Source: [Scytonema hofmanni] UTEX 2349 (GTDB lineage Bacteria > Cyanobacteriota > Cyanobacteriia > Cyanobacteriales > Nostocaceae). Taken from it: a stretch of DNA of 64,000 nt. This document shows positions 16,689-25,453 of the stretch, one piece after another (position 1 is the first letter of the stretch; the number at the start of each line of letters is the position of its first letter). A model generated the notes under the pieces. It saw nothing but the letters and a program-made list of their open reading frames with translations. It did not search any database and was not told the origin of the DNA. The translations under genes and the position numbers were made by a program. The stretch spans positions 1,316,564 to 1,380,563 of the forward strand of contig NZ_KK073769.1 of assembly GCF_000582685.1 (NCBI RefSeq), written 5' to 3'.

Positions 16689-18137
16689 ATGGTTCCTCCT
16701 CACCTAAGTCTTTCACCAGAATTATTTACCAAAGCTTTTCCCTTCCACTTTGTATTTAACCGCAGTCGAGAAATTATCCAAGCTGGTGATGTTTTAGAAC
16801 GTCTAAGTCCTGAATCACTAGTTGGTAATCAAATTGAGCAGCATTTTCAGATTAATCGTCCAAACCTTATATTTGATTTTGATGCGATTCAAAAGCAGTC
16901 ACGCTCGCTTTTTATATTAGAATTTCTCCACAATGGAATGTATCTCAAAGGTCAAATGATATATCAAGAAGAGCAGCAGGTAATATTTTTCCTGGGTTCT
17001 CCTTGGATTACTGACACAGCTAGCCTTGCTCCTCTTGGTATCAAACTTAAAGACTTTGCAATTCACGATCCAATAGCTGATTTCCTCTTTCTATTACAAG
17101 CAAAAAATACCGCTCTTGCTGATGCTGAAAAGTTAACAACAGAACTGACTCAGCAACGCGGAGAATTAAGAAAAGCGTTACAAATTAAGGAAAATATAAC
17201 TGAAATTGCTCAAGCACAAGCTAAAAAACTAGAACAATCTCTCAGGGAATTACAGCAAACTCAATCCCAATTAATCCAAGCGGAGAAAATGTCCGGTTTG
17301 GGACAGTTGGTTGCGGGAGTGGCTCATGAAATTAATAACCCAGTTAACTTTATATACGGTAACTTGAGTTATCTTGACGATTATATTAATGATTTAATGC
17401 AACTTATACGTCTTTATCAGCAATTTTATTCTCATCCTGTAGCAGCAATTAAAGATTATATTGTAAAAATTGAGTTAGATTTTTTAATAGATGATTTGCC
17501 CAAAATTATAAAATCGATGAAAGTAGGAGCTGAACGAATCTCGGAAATTGTCTTATCTCTAAGAAACTTCTCTCGGCTTGATGAGGCAGAGATGAAAAAA
17601 GTTGATATTCATGAAGGGCTTGATAGTACTTTACTAATTTTACAGAATCGGTTTAAAGAAAAAGTTAATGGTGTTCCTCTTGAAGTAATCAAAAATTACG
17701 GTAATGTGCCTTTAGTGGAATGTTATGCAGGTCAACTTAATCAAGTATTTATGAATATTATCAGTAATGCAATTGATGCTTTTGAAAGTTCTAATAATAA
17801 ACATAATTTATTAGAAATCAAAAATAATCCCCCCAAAATTACAATTACTACGGAAGTTATAGAAACAAATGTTGTTATCCGAATTGCTGATAATGGTTTG
17901 GGAATAAAAGAGTCAGTTAAAGAACGACTGTTCGATCCATTTTTTACAACTAAGCCTGTAGGCAAAGGTACGGGTTTGGGTTTATCTATAAGTTATCAGA
18001 TTGTCGTTGACAAACATAAGGGAAAACTTAGGTGCGTCTCAGAACCTGGACAGGGAGCAGAGTTTTTCATCGAGATTCCCTTATCAATCAACCAAGCATA
18101 TAATCGCGACAAATCACTCATAACTTACGTAGCATAG
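16689..18137 (+). CDS. HNOBA-domain sensor histidine kinase paired with H-NOX
   Basis: 482 residues. Residues about 5-140 form a haem-NO-binding-associated (HNOBA) domain: FPFHFVFNRSREIIQAGDVL, then GQMIYQEEQQVIFFLGSPW and LKDFAIHDPIADFLFL. A coiled coil follows (about 140-205). The phospho-acceptor is His213 in VAGVAHEINNPVNF. The ATPase domain shows NVFMN-type N box, ADNGLGIKE, FFTTKPVGKGTGLGLS and a GQGAEF G3 box. There is no receiver domain and no response regulator next door. The kinase core is closely similar to that of the FIST-linked kinase at 36671-37750. Confidence 0.93.
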   Translation: MVPPHLSLSPELFTKAFPFHFVFNRSREIIQAGDVLERLSPESLVGNQIEQHFQINRPNLIFDFDAIQKQSRSLFILEFLHNGMYLKGQMIYQEEQQVIFFLGSPWITDTASLAPLGIKLKDFAIHDPIADFLFLLQAKNTALADAEKLTTELTQQRGELRKALQIKENITEIAQAQAKKLEQSLRELQQTQSQLIQAEKMSGLGQLVAGVAHEINNPVNFIYGNLSYLDDYINDLMQLIRLYQQFYSHPVAAIKDYIVKIELDFLIDDLPKIIKSMKVGAERISEIVLSLRNFSRLDEAEMKKVDIHEGLDSTLLILQNRFKEKVNGVPLEVIKNYGNVPLVECYAGQLNQVFMNIISNAIDAFESSNNKHNLLEIKNNPPKITITTEVIETNVVIRIADNGLGIKESVKERLFDPFFTTKPVGKGTGLGLSISYQIVVDKHKGKLRCVSEPGQGAEFFIEIPLSINQAYNRDKSLITYVA

Positions 18138-18208
18138 ACGAAATAATCAGATTAAATCCCAATAAGCAGAAATTACAGTTGCGTGTCCATCCTTGACAAT
18201 ACCAGAAA

Positions 18209-18481
18209 TCACTGTGAATCAGGCTCCAGAAAACCAGAGAAGGAAACAGCAACCTTATAACCGATGCGAAAACCGAAAAGTCGAGCGTATGGGTTCTTTT
18301 TACGCAATAAATGTGCTGATTCTATACCTGTTTTGTCAACTGCGTATTCACCTGTTTCTATGTCAATAATCACCATTTTACCGATATTTTCTTATGTTTT
18401 CACTTGTTGACGAATGCTGTTTTCGTATAGTTCTTTCGCACGTCGTCCAACTTCTTCGCGGCTTAAAAGTATGGTTTGCAC
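18209..18481 (-). pseudogene. Small cyanobacterial protein gene interrupted by an in-frame TAA
   Basis: Reading from GTG at 18481, which follows AAAGGAG at good spacing, gives MQTILLSREEVGRRAKELYE...QQVKT, then a TAA at 18392-18394 (codon 30). The same frame continues ENIGKMVIIDIETGEYAVD...FGFRIGYKVAVSFSG to a TGA at 18209. The two halves join without any frameshift into the familiar short cyanobacterial protein whose middle normally reads TEENIGKM, so one G-to-T change (GAA to TAA) explains the break. Translation could restart at the ATG two codons after ENIG. Function of the family is unknown; relatives often sit beside retropepsin-like genes. Confidence 0.75.
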
Positions 18482-18652
18482 GGCTTTGCTCCTTTGTTGT
18501 TACTGTGTATTAATTCTACTTGATTATCTATTGTGGCTTAAAACTGAATTTTCTATATCTGTCATCTTTGAGTTAAGCAACAAGACAAATAGCGATCGCG
18601 TGATTTTCTTTCTCTGACAAATGAATCAATTAGCGATTAAATAGTCAATTTA

Positions 18653-19015
18653 TCAAAAATATTCGACTATCGCAGCAATAGCCGCAGCGATTTCCTCCAT
18701 AATTTCAGTCGAACATTCTCCTATTTTACGGATGAATCTTTGCACATCCATACCGCGCAATTGTAAAACATCTACAGCAGAAGCTTTTGTCAAAGTATTC
18801 GTAGCATCTGGTTCAATTTTGACGTGCCAGATATTGCCAGCGTAATATTCCTTCCAGTCTGTGATTGGTGCAATTAACTTAATGGGTAATTTACCAACAC
18901 CATCAGAACTTACTATCACAGCAGGTCTGACTTTTTTAATTTCTGCTCCCACTGTTGGGTCAAAATTAGCCAGCCAAATATCACCCCGTTTAGATCCAGC
19001 AGAGCTAATAATCAA
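18653..19015 (-). CDS. mazF: MazF/PemK-type toxin endoribonuclease
   Basis: 120 residues. KRGDIWLANFDPTVGAEIKKVRPAVIVSSD is the PemK/MazF signature, with the conserved Arg-Gly-Asp and RPAVIVS strand. KLIAPITDWK and AVDVLQLRGMDVQRFIRKIG complete the fold. MazF enzymes cut mRNA at short sequences and are held by a co-expressed antitoxin. The gene overlaps the upstream antitoxin by 11 bp, the normal arrangement. The reading frame is intact. Confidence 0.92.
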   Translation of the reverse strand: MIISSAGSKRGDIWLANFDPTVGAEIKKVRPAVIVSSDGVGKLPIKLIAPITDWKEYYAGNIWHVKIEPDATNTLTKASAVDVLQLRGMDVQRFIRKIGECSTEIMEEIAAAIAAIVEYF

Positions 19016-19223
19016 TCAAGTCTCCTGTCTGTAATTCTTGCCATCCTTTATCTTGCTGATAATGTCCTAACATTAACTTAGCTTGTTCTGCTAATATACA
19101 TCGCCGTTCTTCTAAGGGCAATTTCATAAACTCACGACGGCTGATGTTTTGGAGTTTTACAGGTATTTCTGTTGTTTCTAACTGGGTGTTGTCTTTTTTA
19201 GTAGTGGATTTTGAAACTTCCAT
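19005..19223 (-). CDS. Antitoxin partner of the MazF-type toxin
   Basis: 72 residues, charged. The N-terminal half is Lys/Thr-rich (MEVSKSTTKKDNTQLETTEI); the second half, NISRREFMKLPLEERRCILAEQAKLMLGHYQQD, is like the short antitoxins that precede mazF genes in cyanobacteria. No AbrB or ribbon-helix-helix domain is obvious, so autoregulation may involve another mode. Assignment comes mainly from the overlap with mazF. Confidence 0.8.
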   Translation of the reverse strand: MEVSKSTTKKDNTQLETTEIPVKLQNISRREFMKLPLEERRCILAEQAKLMLGHYQQDKGWQELQTGDLIDY

Positions 19224-19469
19224 AAATTAACAGTATTTATGTTGATTCTATCTCAAGATAAATTATGTGCGATCGCCAGCTTTACACAGTTAACGGGACT
19301 TAAACAAAAATTAAACCCAAATGTAGCTCAATGTTGTCTCTTTCATGTTTAATTTATTTTAACGTGAAAGCTGTGCTGGTAAAGCATTATACTCTATTAT
19401 TCTCATTTCTTTTGTTTAAGTCCTGCTAGAAAGCTTAATACAGCACCCTATCGCTTTAATCGAATACAC

Positions 19470-19498
19470 GTAGAGACGTAGCACTGCTACGTCTCTAC
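19470..19498. repeat. Palindromic repeat, TAGCA-type core
   Basis: A perfect 14-bp inverted repeat GTAGAGACGTAGCA with a single central base. The downstream flank (GGGTTTTGGATTTTATATATGTAC) is also shared with the copy at 42399, so the repeated unit is larger than the palindrome. Confidence 0.85.
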
Positions 19499-19733
19499 AG
19501 GGTTTTGGATTTTATATATGTACTTCCTAAGGAGTGAAATCTGCTGTATTTCCTCCTTGTTGCGTAAGTCCTGAAGTAATTCAACTTTGCGATCGCTCAA
19601 AATGCCAGCTTCAATCATCCACTTACCAACTATCACAGTCATGACGATTGATTCCTCCCAATAATTCTTTATATTCTCCCATTTTAAAAGCACTTCAAGT
19701 CTCAATACCGTTCAGTTAAGTATCAAAACCTGC

Positions 19734-19760
19734 TAGAGACGTAGCAATGTTACGTCTCTA
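19734..19760. repeat. Palindromic repeat, TAGCA-type core, diverged copy
   Basis: TAGAGACGTAGCAATG followed by TTACGTCTCTA; one mismatch in the inner stem compared with the copy at 19470. Confidence 0.75.
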
Positions 19761-19873
19761 CAAAAAACCATTTTTAGTACCAATTCCTTAACTGAACCGT
19801 ACAAAAAAATGATATAGCAATTAATACTCTACCATTTTTGAATTTGGCATTTAATTTAAAATTCCAATTTTTT

Positions 19874-21842
19874 TTACAAGGCTTTTAAACTTTTGGTTTT
19901 CATTTTCAACCGCGTCATGAAGCGCCATAGTTCGCCAGCCCAAAGTACTGTAGATGTTCCGGCAATGATACTTATCCAGTCTATTAAAGATAAAGGCACT
20001 GTTCTGAATACGGTTCCACCAAACTGAATAATCAATATCTGTCCTACTAAGATAGTGATAGCGATCGCGACAAATCCTTTATTCTTAGATAAGCCTGTAA
20101 AAGCAGATTGCTTTAATCCCCAACAACGAGCATTAAACAAATTCCAAAACTGTAACATTACAAATACGGCGAAGAATACAGAAAGCTCATAAACATTGAT
20201 ATCCCCGTCCCGGCGAATATAACGTAAAAAGCCAATCAGAAACATCAAAAATGCTAACCCAACAGAAAAAATATTCTGTGCCATTGCAGAAGTGACAATA
20301 AAGGCTTCTGGGTGACGGGGAGAACGCTGCATGACTTTTTGATTGGGAGGTTCCGTCGCTAAAGCTAAAGCAGCAAAAGTGTCCATAATCAAGTTAACCC
20401 AAAGCATTTGTGTCACAGTTAGAGGAAGCGCGACTCCGATAAATGGACCGACTAAAGCAATTCCTAACGCGACAACGTTGATGGTTAATTGAAACAGAAT
20501 AAATCTTTGGATATTTTGGTAAAGCGATCGCCCCCAGACAACTGCATTCACGATACTACTGAAAGAATCGTCAAGGAGAATGATGTCGCTGGCTTCTTTA
20601 GCGATCGCTGTACCACTCCCCATTGCTAAACCTACTTGAGCTTGTTTGAGTGCCGCAGCATCGTTTGTACCATCGCCAGTAACACCTACCACCTCACCCT
20701 GAGCTTGTAACAGTTTCACCAACCTTGAAATAATGCAGCAAGGCTTTAGCAACACTAGCAGGCACCCAGTTATTAATAGAACCAGGAATTAGTCCCAGAG
20801 GATAGCCTAAACCAAGCCCAACAGCGAAAATTGCAAGCCCTATACCAACAGTTTTCAGCCAGCTAATCAGACCATTGTTTTCTAACCATTCTGATGCTGC
20901 AAATTTACTACCAGCTAACTCCAAACCATCGTAAATCACAGGTAGCCACACTCGACTAAGTGCCACTAACACACTAGCAATTAACAGTCCAACAACATAC
21001 CATTGTTGAGAACTCAGGCTTAACTCTTTGGTGACAAAACCGCGTACCAGCAAAGATAAAAAAGTGACCCCAGCAAAGCCAAGACCAACTACGCCAATTA
21101 GTTTACTAAGTTTTTCTAATTGACGATTGAGCGGTGTTTCTTCTCCAGTTTCTACAGAAGCGATCGCTGTGGATAATTGACCAATTTCAGTATTATCACC
21201 AACAGCAATAATTTCTAAATAACCATATCCTTGCTCAACCATCGTGCTGCGATAAACTTTGTCAGCGGGGTAAGTTCCCTCTTTGATACCTTGAGCTAAG
21301 AAGTCAGCTTGAGTAAGTTTTTTAACTGGTTCTGCTTCGCCGGTGATTTTTGACTGGTCAATTTCTAGAGAGACTTCTTCTAAAATTTGTCCATCGGCTG
21401 GGATTTCTTCACCTTGTTCGACGTATACAATATCACCGACAACTAAATCTTTACGGGGAATGGTGGTAAAGTTGCCGTCTCGGATAACTTTAATTGCAAC
21501 TTCATCGTAAACTTGATTCAGGATATTAAATTCTTGATCGGCTTTGTATTCGTTGACAAAAGCGAGAGTAGTCGCTAACAAAATAGCAGCTACAATCCCC
21601 AAGCCTTCAGCATATTCACCCTCAAAAATGCCGACACTAATAGCGATCGCTGCTGCAATCATCAAAATCCGAATTACTGGATCTTCAAATTTTTCTAAAA
21701 ACAATTTCCACAAAGGGTCACGTTTTGGAGGAGTAAGAACGTTAACACCGTACTTTTGGCGATTGACCTTAACCTCTTCAGACGTTAGCCCTTCAAATGG
21801 TAATTGAGTTTTCTGAACCTTGTTATTCTGATTAGTAAGCAT
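19874..21842 (-). pseudogene. Ca2+-type P-type ATPase with internal deletion and frameshift
   Basis: The 5' part (20730-21842) encodes the N-terminus, TM1-2, the actuator domain with TGEAEP, and helices up to VAKALLHYF. The 3' part (19874 to about 20725, another frame) resumes at RLVKLLQAQGEVVGVTGDGTNDAAALKQ and runs through helices 5-10. The join near 20721-20729 is out of frame. Everything between is gone: the PEGL helix 4, the DKTGT phosphorylation loop and the nucleotide-binding domain, roughly 300 residues judged from the usual length of the family. No active pump can be made. Both halves are otherwise well preserved, so the deletion is recent or an assembly error. Confidence 0.88.
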
Positions 21843-22031
21843 GTTAAATCTCTTGAATTATCAAAAGTAATAAACTATCTAAAGTCCATATCTAAGTACA
21901 AAATTGCCCAATTCCGTAACGAACAAATAGAGGAAAAACTCTGCGTACCTTAGCGATTCCTCGGCGTTCCTTTGCGTTTAAAAAATCTAATATTTGATGC
22001 CAAGCTCTACTCAGATGTTTGCAGTGTTTTC

Positions 22032-22721
22032 TCAAGATTTATGTTTGCGAATGGCATTATTCATCAAGATGATTTGTTCAGCATGAAACGAGGGAGGCAT
22101 CAAGCTGTGAATTCGATGATCTAGCCCATCATGCATCACATCGGTTGGTAGTTGAGAGTGGTCTAATCCCAAGGTGTGACCAATTTCGTGGGTGATAGTA
22201 TTGGCAATTAAATTAGACAATTGGCTAATATTCAGACTTGCTCGATAAGAAGCATTCAGTATTTGGTCTATGCGAATAGCAGCACGGTCTGTAACTTTGC
22301 CACGACTGAAACTAGCAATTCCCAAATAATCAACAGGCTGCTCGTCACTAAAAACATAGACATAGGTGAAGTTTTTCCCCCACTGTCTTTCATCAGGTTG
22401 GTCTGAAGTTAAGAAGAGATTTACACTTCTAAAAGCACTGAAGACTTGAGCTAGGGAATTTGCGATAATTTCTAGCATCATATCGTCCTGGGTGTCCATA
22501 TTCATACCTGAAAAATCAACCCAGATACAATGACGGATTTCGCTATTTTTTCCAGCAATCAACCATCCACAAAACGGACATACTCGCCAGTTAGTTTGGA
22601 TGCGGGAACGGCAACCTTGACAGCAGGGTTTTGGCGGTCTAGTTAGGTTAATCCGTTCCCAAATTGGAACTTGAAGCTTACGATTAGTCTTAGTGAGATT
22701 CAGGCGATCGTAAAGCGACAT
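22032..22721 (-). CDS. Matrixin-like zinc metalloprotease with zinc ribbon, in Ter operon
   Basis: 229 residues. The catalytic site is HEIGHTLGLDH: His178, Glu179, His182 and third ligand His188, the extended metzincin/matrixin motif. It is followed by VMHDG, whose Met196 can form the Met-turn. Near the N-terminus, CQGC (34-37) and CPFC (48-51) form a zinc ribbon. There is no signal peptide, so the protein is likely cytoplasmic. It starts 1 bp after the upstream TerA-like stop and is thus the last gene of the ter operon. The target of cleavage is unknown; maturation or turnover of Ter proteins is a guess. Confidence 0.8.
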   Translation of the reverse strand: MSLYDRLNLTKTNRKLQVPIWERINLTRPPKPCCQGCRSRIQTNWRVCPFCGWLIAGKNSEIRHCIWVDFSGMNMDTQDDMMLEIIANSLAQVFSAFRSVNLFLTSDQPDERQWGKNFTYVYVFSDEQPVDYLGIASFSRGKVTDRAAIRIDQILNASYRASLNISQLSNLIANTITHEIGHTLGLDHSQLPTDVMHDGLDHRIHSLMPPSFHAEQIILMNNAIRKHKS

Positions 22722-22722
22722 T

Positions 22723-23331
22723 TTACTTAGAACCAGCTACCCAATTAAAGCCAAAACGATAGTAATCGTCCACTTCTTTGTGTCCACTAAAGTATTTCTC
22801 TTCTTTCAAAATTGTTATTTGATCTGCGAGATTACTCACCATAGCTGCTGCACATAAAGGTCGATTTTTATCGGGGTTATTGAGTTCTAGATAAATTTCT
22901 TCACCATTACTAACTTTGAAAAGCATCCGACCTCCCACAGAACCAAAATCGGGCGCTCCCTGATAAATCAGAGCAAAAAACATGACTCTTTTGATAGTAT
23001 CCGGTCTGTAAATGAACATATTTTCACCGTCTGAAGCAGCCCCAGTACGGTCATCTTTATCAAGAAAGATATAAGGGGAAGAATCTTTTGCCCCAAAATT
23101 TCCTCCTAAAGGTTGGATGACTCCTTTAGTACCATTGACCGTTTCATACATACAACCCAAATCAAGGTCAGGGGCGCTATTGGCTTTAAGTAACTTGGCA
23201 AATAATCCGGCGTTTTGATTGGATTGCTGGTTCCAATTTAGGTTGACATGAACTGTTACTTGCTTAGAGTTACCAGCTTTACTTAAGTCTATTTTGTGAG
23301 AATCGCCACTTTTTTGAAGTGTAATAGCCAT
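22723..23331 (-). CDS. TerA-like TerD-superfamily protein
   Basis: 202 residues. It begins MAITLQKSGDSHKIDLSKAGN and contains VHVNLNWNQQ, DLDLGCMYE, PYIFLDKDDRTGAASDGENMFIYRPD and a late YYRFGFNWV segment. These match the TerA-like branch of the TerD fold more than TerD/E/Z: the DLDAS/GDGDDE calcium motifs are replaced by DLDLG and SDGEN. It is 20 bp after the preceding TerD gene and 1 bp before the metalloprotease gene. Ter proteins act in a membrane-associated stress response (tellurite, phage, DNA damage). Confidence 0.82.
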   Translation of the reverse strand: MAITLQKSGDSHKIDLSKAGNSKQVTVHVNLNWNQQSNQNAGLFAKLLKANSAPDLDLGCMYETVNGTKGVIQPLGGNFGAKDSSPYIFLDKDDRTGAASDGENMFIYRPDTIKRVMFFALIYQGAPDFGSVGGRMLFKVSNGEEIYLELNNPDKNRPLCAAAMVSNLADQITILKEEKYFSGHKEVDDYYRFGFNWVAGSK

Positions 23332-23351
23332 AATTACGGGTTTCCTGGTAT

Positions 23352-23957
23352 TTAAGAGTAAGAGGCAGCAAGTTCACCTAAACCATTGACATTGACACCA
23401 TTGCCAATTGCAGCCATTTTCCAGTCATTATTGTGTCGATACATTTCAGCTAAAACCATCCCAGTCATGCCCAGATACTCCTTACCGGAGAGGTTATATT
23501 TAGCCAGTTCTTTGTTATTAGCTGCATTAACCAGGCGTACAAAAGCATTTTCGATTTGGCTAAAGTCCTGCTTGCGGGCAATGCAATCGTAAATATTGAC
23601 TACAAAGACTAACTTGGCAATCTCCGCAGGTACGCGAGGCAAATCAACAATAATCACTTCATCATCGCCATCGCCTGCACCAGTTAAATTATCTCCTGTG
23701 TGAGTAATTGCTCCTGATAAATGCTGGAGATTACCAAAGTAGATAATATTCTCTTTAGCTGTTAATTTGCCATTCGCATCTAGGCAAATCACAGATGCAT
23801 CTAAGTCATATTCATGACCACCGCCACCAAAATTACTAAAAAATCCACCGCCCGATCGCTTTGCAACATCCCAGCCGAGTCCGCACATCATTTTGGTTAG
23901 ACCGGGAGCTTCTTTTGAAAGTGAAATTCTTTGTCCTTTCTGCAAACTAATTGCCAT
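23352..23957 (-). CDS. TerD-family stress-response protein
   Basis: 201 residues. Features are MAISLQKGQRISLSKEAPGLTKMMCGLGWDV, then the calcium-binding YDLDAS and GAGDGDDEVI motifs, and a C-terminal MVLAEMYRHNNDWKMAAIGNG. A glycine/phenylalanine-rich insertion (GGGFFSNFGGGGHE) before the DLDAS motif sets it apart from its two upstream paralogues. It sits 10 bp after the preceding ter gene. TerZ/TerE-like by size and motif. Confidence 0.88.
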   Translation of the reverse strand: MAISLQKGQRISLSKEAPGLTKMMCGLGWDVAKRSGGGFFSNFGGGGHEYDLDASVICLDANGKLTAKENIIYFGNLQHLSGAITHTGDNLTGAGDGDDEVIIVDLPRVPAEIAKLVFVVNIYDCIARKQDFSQIENAFVRLVNAANNKELAKYNLSGKEYLGMTGMVLAEMYRHNNDWKMAAIGNGVNVNGLGELAASYS

Positions 23958-23967
23958 AATAAATCTC

Positions 23968-24543
23968 CTAGCTATAACGGTCTAATAAAGCTTTTAATCC
24001 ACCTTGATAGCCGGAGCCAACAGCATTTAAACGCCATTCTCCGTCTTTGCGGTAAATTTCAGCCATAATCAATGCAGTTTCGATTGAATAATCTTCAACT
24101 AAGTCGTATCGAACTACTTCTTGGCTTGTTTGAGCATTAACGACACGCACAAAGGCATTTTGGACTTGACCAAAGTTTTGATGTCTTTCTGCGGCTTCGT
24201 GGATGGTTACAGTAATGAGAATTTTATGAACTTCAGCAGGAACTTTTTGCAGATTAATTTTGACGACTTCATCATCACCATCACCTACACCTGTAAGATT
24301 ATCTCCTGTGTGTTGAACTGATTTATTTGAATCTGGGCTGGCGAGGTTATTGTAGAAAATGAAATGGTTATCAGAAATTAGTTTTTCATTACTTCCTAGT
24401 AAGAAGGCTGAAGCGTCTAAGTCAAAATCAAAGCCTGTATCCATTGCTTTGACATCCCATCCCAAACCAACAAATACTTCAGTAAGTCCTGGTGCAACTT
24501 TGTCAAGAGATACGCGCTGTCCTTTAGTAAGTGTAACTGCCAT
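23968..24543 (-). CDS. terD: TerD-family stress-response protein
   Basis: 191 residues with the full TerD pattern: LTKGQRVSLDKVAPGL, VFVGLGWDVK, FDFDLDASAFLL (Ca2+ site 1), GVGDGDDEVVKINL (site 2) and LIMAEIYRKDGEWRLNAVGSG. It is very similar over its whole length to the next gene upstream (24600-25175), so the pair arose by tandem duplication. The start follows a reasonable AAGGAGTT ribosome site. Confidence 0.92.
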   Translation of the reverse strand: MAVTLTKGQRVSLDKVAPGLTEVFVGLGWDVKAMDTGFDFDLDASAFLLGSNEKLISDNHFIFYNNLASPDSNKSVQHTGDNLTGVGDGDDEVVKINLQKVPAEVHKILITVTIHEAAERHQNFGQVQNAFVRVVNAQTSQEVVRYDLVEDYSIETALIMAEIYRKDGEWRLNAVGSGYQGGLKALLDRYS

Positions 24544-24599
24544 TGTTTGATAACTCCTTATTTTTTTTAGTTAACTTCAGTTTGTCGCCAAAAAATTCT

Positions 24600-25175
24600 T
24601 TATTTGTAGCGACCAAGAAGTGCTTCTAAGCCACCTTGATAACCAGAGCCTACAGCGTTGATACGCCATTGATCTTCTTTGAAGTAAAGTTCAGCCATAA
24701 TCATGCATGTCTCTGTGGAATAGTCTTCTACAAGGTCGTAGCGAACTACTTCTTCATTTGTCTGGGAATTAACAACCCGTACAAATGCATTTTGCACTTG
24801 ACCAAAATTTTGACGCCGCGTCTCGGCTTCATGAATAGTTACAGCAATAAGAATTGTTTGAATATCAGAAGGTACTTTTTTGAGGTTAATTTTCATGACT
24901 TCATCATCTCCCTCACCAGCACCTGTTAGGTTATCACCAAGATGTTGAACTGATTTGTCGGGATCGGGACTTGTCTGATTGTTGTAGAAGATAAGATGAG
25001 CATCAGAAATTAGCTTTCCATTTGCATTTAATAGAAAGATAGACGAATCTAAATCAAAGTCGTGACCAGTGTCTGTGGCTTTAAGATCCCATCCCAAACC
25101 AACAAATACTTCAGACAGTCCTGGGGCAACTTTATCAAAGGATATACGCTGTCCTTTTGTCAATGTAATTGTCAT
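24600..25175 (-). CDS. terD: TerD-family stress-response protein, first gene of the operon
   Basis: 191 residues. LTKGQRISFDKVAPGL, HDFDLDSSIFLLN, GAGEGDDEVMKINL and AELYFKEDQWRINAVGSGYQGG are the TerD hallmarks. It is the promoter-proximal gene of a five-gene minus-strand operon (three TerD-type, one TerA-like, one metalloprotease). AAGGAAGAT just before the ATG is the ribosome site. Upstream, a decayed insertion sequence ends 278 bp away, so the promoter lies in 25176-25453, an AT-rich stretch with no gene. Confidence 0.92.
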   Translation of the reverse strand: MTITLTKGQRISFDKVAPGLSEVFVGLGWDLKATDTGHDFDLDSSIFLLNANGKLISDAHLIFYNNQTSPDPDKSVQHLGDNLTGAGEGDDEVMKINLKKVPSDIQTILIAVTIHEAETRRQNFGQVQNAFVRVVNSQTNEEVVRYDLVEDYSTETCMIMAELYFKEDQWRINAVGSGYQGGLEALLGRYK

Positions 25176-25453
25176 ACCTAAATCTTCCTTTTAAGATGAA
25201 TGATGTATATACAAAAAACCTGTATAAAATTGATAGTAATGCACCCAAAACATTACTAAAAAATTAGCTTTTTAATAGCAGATCATCCTTAATTTATTCA
25301 GGTCTGCTGATATTAAAAGCTCTTATTTCAACTTTTACAGATTAATCATGCGACTATTATGTGCTTTTTTTTTTACAAACGTACTGCGAGCAAGTACTTA
25401 ATTATTTATATGTAAAATTTATTTTTTTTGAGTGGTATTACCCAAGCTATTTA

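Larger units (their letters stand above)
19224..19873. other. 650-bp spacer with two palindromic repeats
   Basis: No convincing gene. The two TAGCA-type palindromes at 19470-19498 and 19734-19760 account for part of it. A short minus-strand frame (19487-19705) begins in ordinary sequence but runs into the first palindrome, so its C-terminus is repeat-derived; I do not count it. Confidence 0.5.

Noticed and set aside
19487..19705. 72-codon minus-strand frame between the MazF antitoxin gene and the ATPase
   Set aside because: Its C-terminal codons come from the palindromic repeat at 19470-19498, it has no ribosome site and matches no family I know.
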